Shown piece by piece: positions 59,948 to 64,000 of a stretch of DNA of 64,000 nucleotides. The stretch lies in contig QFQQ01000009.1 of assembly GCA_003243445.1 (NCBI GenBank), positions 1 to 64,000 of the forward strand. Reading direction: 5' to 3'. Each line of letters begins with the position of its first letter. Positions within the stretch are counted from its first letter, which is position 1. Source of the stretch: Citrobacter freundii (lineage in GTDB: Bacteria; Bacteroidota; Bacteroidia; Chitinophagales; Chitinophagaceae). The translations under genes were made by a program, and so were the position numbers. The notes under the pieces are model-generated. The model made no database searches. It saw only the letters and a program-made list of their open reading frames with translations, and was not told the origin of the DNA.

Positions 59948-60080
59948 CGGACGATGATCGATGTTGAATGCCCGATGTTCGACATCAAATCGGATGAGTT
60001 ATATATCTCCGGTTATGTAAACGAATGCGAATCCAGCGATCTGCATCCGACCATCGGTCATCGAACATCCATCATCGATT
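59948..60080. repeat. Inverted GTTCGATG-unit element
   Basis: Left arm 59950-59997 (GATGATCGATGTTGAATG, CCCGATGTTCGACATC) and right arm 60043-60080 (CCATCGGTCATCGAACATCC, ATCATCGATT) are inverted. The right arm begins at the TAG stop (60081-60083) of the minus-strand TPR gene. It uses the same unit as the site at 26528. Confidence 0.8.
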
Positions 60081-60392
60081 CTAAAACGTCAGTTCCTCAT
60101 GCGCACCACGCAGTTCTCCGTGTGCGTGCATATCGCCTGCTGCTTTTGCCTGCACCATCCCCTGTTCATACACTGCGATCGCGGCGTTTGTATCGCCGTT
60201 TCTTTCCAGCAATTTTCCAAGATGATAATAGCTACCAACGTATGCGGGATTTTGCGTGAGCAGGTCTTCAAATTCTTTTTTCGCTGCGGCATCATCGCCC
60301 AGTTTGATGTATTCAAGCGCCAGTGCATGCCGTAAAAAGCTGTCACGCGGGTCTTTTTCCAGAAATTCTTTTAGTTTTTGTAACCGATCCAT
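60081..60392 (-). CDS. Small tetratricopeptide repeat protein
   Basis: Soluble protein of 103 residues made of about two and a half TPR units: DSFLRHALALEYIKLGDDAA, AYVGSYYHLGKLLERNGDTN and AAIAVYEQGMVQAKAAGD. TPR folds mediate protein contacts; no catalytic domain is attached. It is upstream of tilS on the same strand and divergent from etfB, sharing an ~100-bp promoter region with it. Confidence 0.85.
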   Translation of the reverse strand: MDRLQKLKEFLEKDPRDSFLRHALALEYIKLGDDAAAKKEFEDLLTQNPAYVGSYYHLGKLLERNGDTNAAIAVYEQGMVQAKAAGDMHAHGELRGAHEELTF

Positions 60393-60442
60393 CGAAATAA
60401 AAAATTTGCCCCGGAAATGACCGGATTTAAATTTGCATCGCT

Positions 60443-60450
60443 TATCTTTG
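60443..60450 (+). promoter_or_regulatory. Candidate -7 element (TATCTTTG) of etfB
   Basis: An exact TAnnTTTG match, giving a leader of about 40 nt before the etfB ATG at 60497. The -33 TTTG is not at a standard distance. Confidence 0.45.
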
Positions 60451-60496
60451 TTTTAGTTGCATAAACAACTATTTGCTAACGATTCAAAACAATAGT

Positions 60497-61240
60497 ATGA
60501 AGATCTTAGTTTGCATCAGCAAAACGCCGGATACAACGGCAAAAATAGCCTTCACTGACAATAACACGAAATTCGATACTAACGGAGTGCAATGGATCAT
60601 CAATCCGTATGATGAATGGTACGCATTGGTCCGCGCGATCGAATTGAAAGAAAAAGATCCTTCTATCGCTTTACATCTCGTAACAGTTGGCGGCGCAGAC
60701 GCAGAGCCGATCATCCGCAAAGCTCTTGCGCTTGGTGGTGATGAAGCGTTCCGCGTGAATACAGACAGTCACGACAGTTTTTATATCGCTTCACAGATCG
60801 CTGCTATCGCAAAGGATGGCGGTTATGATCTGATCTTTACCGGAAAAGAAACCATTGACTACAACGGTTCATCCATTGGAGGTATGGTTGCTGAATTGCT
60901 TGATCTCCCCTACATCTCACTTGCATCAAAGTTTGAGCTGAACGGAACAACCGCTACGATCACACGTGAGATCGAAGGTGGTGAAGAAGTGGCTGAAGTA
61001 AATCTTCCTGTTGTAGTGAGCGCTTCAAAAGGCATGGCTGAACAGCGCATTCCCAATATGCGCGGCATCATGGCTGCGAGAACAAAGCCATTGAAAGTAT
61101 CCGAACCCGTAGCTGCAGATACATTGACTGCTGTTACAAGTTTTGGCCTGCCTCCCGCAAAAGCAGGTGTAAAACTTGTTCCTGCGGATAATGTGGAAGA
61201 ACTGGTTCGCTTACTCCACGAAGAAGCAAAAGCCATCTAA
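60497..61240 (+). CDS. etfB: Electron transfer flavoprotein subunit beta
   Basis: Subunit of 247 residues that with EtfA carries electrons from acyl-CoA and other dehydrogenases to the respiratory chain through ETF-quinone oxidoreductase. Marks: MKILVCISKTPDTTAKI, NPYDEWYALVRAIELKE and the family signature around VVSASKGMAEQRIPNMRGI. The ATG at 60497 is the family-typical start; an upstream ATG at 60473 adds eight residues. A TTTAAA-unit repeat fills the 116-nt gap to etfA. Confidence 0.95.
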   Translation: MKILVCISKTPDTTAKIAFTDNNTKFDTNGVQWIINPYDEWYALVRAIELKEKDPSIALHLVTVGGADAEPIIRKALALGGDEAFRVNTDSHDSFYIASQIAAIAKDGGYDLIFTGKETIDYNGSSIGGMVAELLDLPYISLASKFELNGTTATITREIEGGEEVAEVNLPVVVSASKGMAEQRIPNMRGIMAARTKPLKVSEPVAADTLTAVTSFGLPPAKAGVKLVPADNVEELVRLLHEEAKAI

Positions 61241-61351
61241 AAAGTTTAAGCGTTTAAAGGTTTAAAAATTTGATAAGCCCTAAGCTGTTAAACTGTTAAA
61301 CCTTTAAGCTTGTGAACCTTTAAACTCCTAAACCCTCGAACTTTTAAACTT
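61241..61351. repeat. TTTAAA-unit inverted repeat between etfB and etfA
   Basis: AAAGTTTAAGCGTTTAAAGG (from 61241) starts at the etfB stop codon. From 61286 the units are inverted (TTAAACCTTTAAGC, GAACCTTTAAACTCC, CGAACTTTTAAACTT). The layout matches the AGGTTCCAG elements but uses an AT-rich unit. Confidence 0.75.
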
Positions 61352-61356
61352 ATACT

Positions 61357-62316
61357 ATGTCTGTTTTAATATTTGTTGATATAGCCGAAGGCCAGGTAAA
61401 AAAAGCATCTCTTGAAGCCATGAGTTATGGCGCAAAACTGGCTGAGCAAACCGGTACAAGCGCTGAAGGTGTTGTATTGGGCAGTGTGAAGGAAGACCTT
61501 GCGGCCTTGGGTAAGTATGGTGTTACAAAGATCCATCATGTAAATAATCCTGCACTTGATCATCTGGATGCGCAGGTATATACAAAAGTGATTGCGCAGG
61601 TGGCCCAGGCTATCGGAGCAACAGTAATTGTGTTCCCGAATAATATGGATGGCAAATCCATTGCGCCGCGTTTGTCAGCACGCCTCAAGGCCGGCCTGAT
61701 CTCCGGTGCGGTTGGATTGCCGGATACGGGCAATGGCTTTACGGTGAAGAAGAATGTTTTTTCCGGTAAAGCGTTTGCGAATATCAGCATCTCCACGCCG
61801 GTAAAAGTGATTGCGCTTAACCCGAATGCTTATCCGGTTAAAGCCGGTGAAGGCACGGCGGCTGTTGTTGCATTTGATGCAGCGGTTGATGCGCCAAGAG
61901 TAAAAGTGATCAGTGCTACAAAGGCCAGTGGCGAAGTGCCGCTGACGGAAGCAGAAGTGGTGGTAAGTGCGGGCCGTGGCCTGAAAGGTCCTGAGAACTG
62001 GGGTATCGTAGAAGATCTTGCGAAAGTATTACATGCGGCTACAGCCTGCAGCCGCCCGGTTGCCGATGCACACTGGCGCCCGCATAATGAACACGTTGGC
62101 CAGACCGGTATCGCGATCGCTCCTAACCTGTATATCGCCATCGGTATTTCCGGCGCGATCCAGCATCTTGCCGGCGTTAACCGCAGCAAGGTGATCGTGG
62201 TGATCAACAAAGACCCGGAAGCTCCGTTCTTCAAAGCTGCTGACTATGGGATTGTTGGTGATGCATTTGAGGTAGTGCCAAAGCTGACGGAAGCGATCAA
62301 AAAGATCAAGGCCTGA
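61357..62316 (+). CDS. etfA: Electron transfer flavoprotein subunit alpha
   Basis: FAD-binding subunit of 319 residues, partner of EtfB. The N-terminal Rossmann-like half starts MSVLIFVDIAEGQVKKASLE. The C-terminal FAD domain shows VSAGRGLKGPENW, CSRPVADAHWRPHNEHVGQT and the signature YIAIGISGAIQHLAGVNRSK. Length and order (etfB then etfA) are standard. An AAAAAGT-unit repeat follows immediately after the stop. Confidence 0.96.
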   Translation: MSVLIFVDIAEGQVKKASLEAMSYGAKLAEQTGTSAEGVVLGSVKEDLAALGKYGVTKIHHVNNPALDHLDAQVYTKVIAQVAQAIGATVIVFPNNMDGKSIAPRLSARLKAGLISGAVGLPDTGNGFTVKKNVFSGKAFANISISTPVKVIALNPNAYPVKAGEGTAAVVAFDAAVDAPRVKVISATKASGEVPLTEAEVVVSAGRGLKGPENWGIVEDLAKVLHAATACSRPVADAHWRPHNEHVGQTGIAIAPNLYIAIGISGAIQHLAGVNRSKVIVVINKDPEAPFFKAADYGIVGDAFEVVPKLTEAIKKIKA

Positions 62317-62425
62317 TAATAAGTAAAAAGTCAAAAGTAAAAATTAACCCCGCTTGACGAATGAGGATCAAATACTTCGATAAGTGGGGCTACTTTTTAC
62401 TTTTGGCTTTTTACTTTTGACTTAG
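62317..62425. repeat. Inverted AAAAAGT-unit element after etfA
   Basis: Left arm 62320-62345 (AAGTAAAAAGTCAAAAGTAA) and right arm 62391-62425 (ACTTTTTACTTTTGGC, TTTTTACTTTTGACTT) are inverted. An inner stem is formed by CCCCGCTT / AAGTGGGG. It begins a few nt after the etfA stop codon. Same unit as at 1-134. Confidence 0.85.
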
Positions 62426-62480
62426 GCCAACGGTCCGGCTGGTTTTTTTACCAAAAAGCCTTAGTTTCGTGTGATATTTT

Positions 62481-63095
62481 ATGAAGAAAATAGAATTGGA
62501 AATAGTGGCCTTATCCCACAGTATCACTCAAACACATTCGTACGCGGTTGTATTGGGTGAAGTGAACGGATTACGGCGTTTACCGATTGTGATTGGTGGA
62601 TTTGAGGCGCAGGCGATAGCAGTTGCCCTGGAAAAGATGAATCCCAGCCGTCCTCTCACACATGATCTGATGAAGAATTTTCTGAATGCCTTCTCGATCG
62701 ATCTCCATGAGATCATTATCTGCGACCTGCAGGAAGGTATCTTCTATTCCAAGCTTGTTTGCTCTTCCGAGAACGATACGATCGAAATAGACTCCCGTAC
62801 ATCTGATGCGCTTGCGCTTGCTGTACGCTTTGGATGTCCCATCTATACATACGAAAACATCCTGGAAAGCGCAGGTATCCTGATGGAAGACACAGGGACC
62901 GGCAGCAAGAAAAAGAAAGCCAAACAGGAAGTGATGGTGGAAGAGCCGGGAGCCAGCAGCGGAGGTAACGAAGATCTCAAGACCATGAGTATCGAGGAGC
63001 TTGATGCACTGTTGAATGATGTGCTGGAGAGCGAAGACTATATCCGCGCCATCGCTATCCGCGATGAGATCAACAGCCGCAAAAAGAAACGCTGA
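62481..63095 (+). CDS. Bifunctional nuclease family protein (DUF151) with UVR-like tail
   Basis: Protein of 204 residues. The N-terminal DUF151/BFN domain (about 1-135) shows YAVVLGEVNGLRRLPIVIGG, FEAQAIAVALE and SRTSDALALAVRFGCPIYTY. Plant members have DNase and RNase activity; the bacterial role is not settled. A charged linker leads to a C-terminal UVR-like motif (MSIEELDALLNDVLESEDYI, ending AIRDEINSRKKK), as in UvrB/UvrC interaction segments. It precedes ispE by 41 nt on the same strand. Confidence 0.9.
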   Translation: MKKIELEIVALSHSITQTHSYAVVLGEVNGLRRLPIVIGGFEAQAIAVALEKMNPSRPLTHDLMKNFLNAFSIDLHEIIICDLQEGIFYSKLVCSSENDTIEIDSRTSDALALAVRFGCPIYTYENILESAGILMEDTGTGSKKKKAKQEVMVEEPGASSGGNEDLKTMSIEELDALLNDVLESEDYIRAIAIRDEINSRKKKR

Positions 63096-63136
63096 TCAGC
63101 ATTCCGGTTTTTACTCATTCTTAAAAAACGCTTCCA

Positions 63137-63964
63137 GTGGTCGTATTTCCCAATGCGAAAATCAATCTCGGGCTTCGCATAGTCGAAAAACGAAATGACG
63201 GCTATCATGAGCTGGAAACAGTTTTCTATCCCCTGCCCCTTTATGATGCGCTGGAGATCATCCGCCAACCGAACGGAACAGGCGTTCAGTTCCATTCTTC
63301 CGGTCTGGCCATTGCCGGCAATACAGCCGATAATCTTTGTGTGAAGGCATATAATCTGCTCAAGCAGGATTTTCCCGATCTCCCGTCTGTGGTCATGCAA
63401 TTGCAGAAAGCCATTCCGTCCGGAGCAGGTCTTGGCGGCGGAAGCGCCGATGCCTCGTTTACATTGAAATTGCTCAACCAGCTTGGTAATCTAGGCCTGT
63501 CCACCACTCAGTTACTTGACTACAGCCTTCGCCTGGGAAGCGATTGTCCCTTCTTTGTTATTAATAAACCTGCTTATGCAACGGGGCGCGGTGAGTTGCT
63601 TGAAACGATCCCGCTTGATCTTTCGGCCTATGGTTTTGTGGTTGTCAATCCTGGTATTCATGTGCCAACGGGTCCCGCATTTTCCTGGCTCACTCCTGCC
63701 CGTCCCTCCAGCTCATTAAAACAACTGATCCGGCTGCCCGTGGAGCAATGGCGCAACCAGGTGATCAATGATTTTGAGAAACCTGTAGCCGGACGTTATC
63801 CGGTCATCGCCGCGATCATCGATCAGCTTTATGCGCAAGGCGCTGTTTATGCTTCGATGAGTGGAAGCGGCAGCACGGTATATGGATTATTCGCCGCGAA
63901 TGCAAAACCGCAGCTTGCTTTTCCGGGAGAGTATCTTGTACGGGAGATTGGGTTCGGGAGATAA
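63137..63964 (+). CDS. ispE: 4-diphosphocytidyl-2-C-methyl-D-erythritol kinase IspE
   Basis: GHMP kinase of 275 residues catalysing the ATP-dependent step that phosphorylates CDP-methylerythritol in the MEP route to isoprenoids. The substrate motif PNAKINLGL is at the N-terminus and the ATP-binding GHMP motif PSGAGLGGGSADAS follows. The C-terminal motif (ASMSGSGSTVYGLF) completes the kinase. Start is a GTG at 63137, since no ATG precedes PNAKIN in frame; initiation at this point matches family length. A 9-nt repeat begins directly after the stop. Confidence 0.95.
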   Translation: MVVFPNAKINLGLRIVEKRNDGYHELETVFYPLPLYDALEIIRQPNGTGVQFHSSGLAIAGNTADNLCVKAYNLLKQDFPDLPSVVMQLQKAIPSGAGLGGGSADASFTLKLLNQLGNLGLSTTQLLDYSLRLGSDCPFFVINKPAYATGRGELLETIPLDLSAYGFVVVNPGIHVPTGPAFSWLTPARPSSSLKQLIRLPVEQWRNQVINDFEKPVAGRYPVIAAIIDQLYAQGAVYASMSGSGSTVYGLFAANAKPQLAFPGEYLVREIGFGR

Positions 63965-64000
63965 AAGTTCCAGGAGTTCCAGAAGTTTCAAAAGTTCCAG
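63965..64000 (+). repeat. AGGTTCCAG-unit arm, cut by the window end
   Basis: AAAGTTCCAGGAGTTCCAG and onward starts at the ispE stop codon. By analogy the inverted partner should lie just beyond the window. Confidence 0.75.

Overview
The window reads as chromosomal DNA of a Bacteroidota bacterium, most likely of the Chitinophagaceae or a close relative. The grounds are type IX secretion (T9SS) cargo with both type A and type B C-terminal signals, a PorP/SprF protein and a PorE-like OmpA protein, three LytS-type kinase / LytTR regulator pairs, a GH127 (DUF1680) enzyme, and a promoter before the single tRNA that matches the Bacteroidota consensus (TTTG, 19 nt, TAnnTTTG). No rRNA, CRISPR array, prophage or intact insertion sequence was seen.

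Layout. 0.2-3.7 kb: a divergent LytS/LytTR pair, a decayed tandem duplication of the regulator's 3' end, and an exported NTF2-like protein. 3.7-5.2 kb: non-coding, with hairpins and a ~22-nt imperfect repeat. 5.2-11.5 kb: a WalJ-like MBL hydrolase, then a carbohydrate locus (GH13, GH127, PhyH dioxygenase, divergent AraC regulator). 12.3-24.8 kb: a T9SS locus made of a 2968-residue type B adhesin with sixteen ~81-aa modules, PorP/SprF, and a PorE-like protein with two OmpA domains. 25-32 kb: a LuxR-type regulator, small proteins, an iron-permease-family protein, a DUF4142 lipoprotein and a degenerate NtrC-like regulator. 32-45 kb: cytoplasmic alpha-amylase, Nei-like glycosylase, a transglutaminase/LytS/LytTR operon, a CocE-type hydrolase, and a LytS/LytTR pair divergent from an FtsX/MacB-type permease. 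45-52 kb: DUF1801, a stand-alone GldM-C-like protein, a beta-barrel with an LVIVD lipoprotein, and two exported HExxH proteins around a membrane-anchored AraC regulator. 52-64 kb: tRNA-Arg and conserved genes (M16 peptidase pair, rlmH, rhomboid, a T9SS type A protein, tilS, a TPR protein, etfB-etfA, a bifunctional nuclease, ispE).

The most unusual feature lies between the genes. At least a dozen sites carry arrays of a 7-9 nt unit arranged as two inverted arms around a loop, usually beginning at or within about 40 nt of a stop codon. The unit differs between sites (AGGTTCCAG, AAAAAGT, GTTCGATG, TTTAAAGGT) while the layout stays the same. A second stop-codon-linked element built on GCGAATT occurs at four genes, and at two of them the end of a response-regulator gene has been tandemly duplicated with it. 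These repeats also create false N-terminal extensions (EPLEPLKPL) in open reading frames, so several starts were moved downstream.

All functional calls come from reading translated sequence and motifs. No database search was run.
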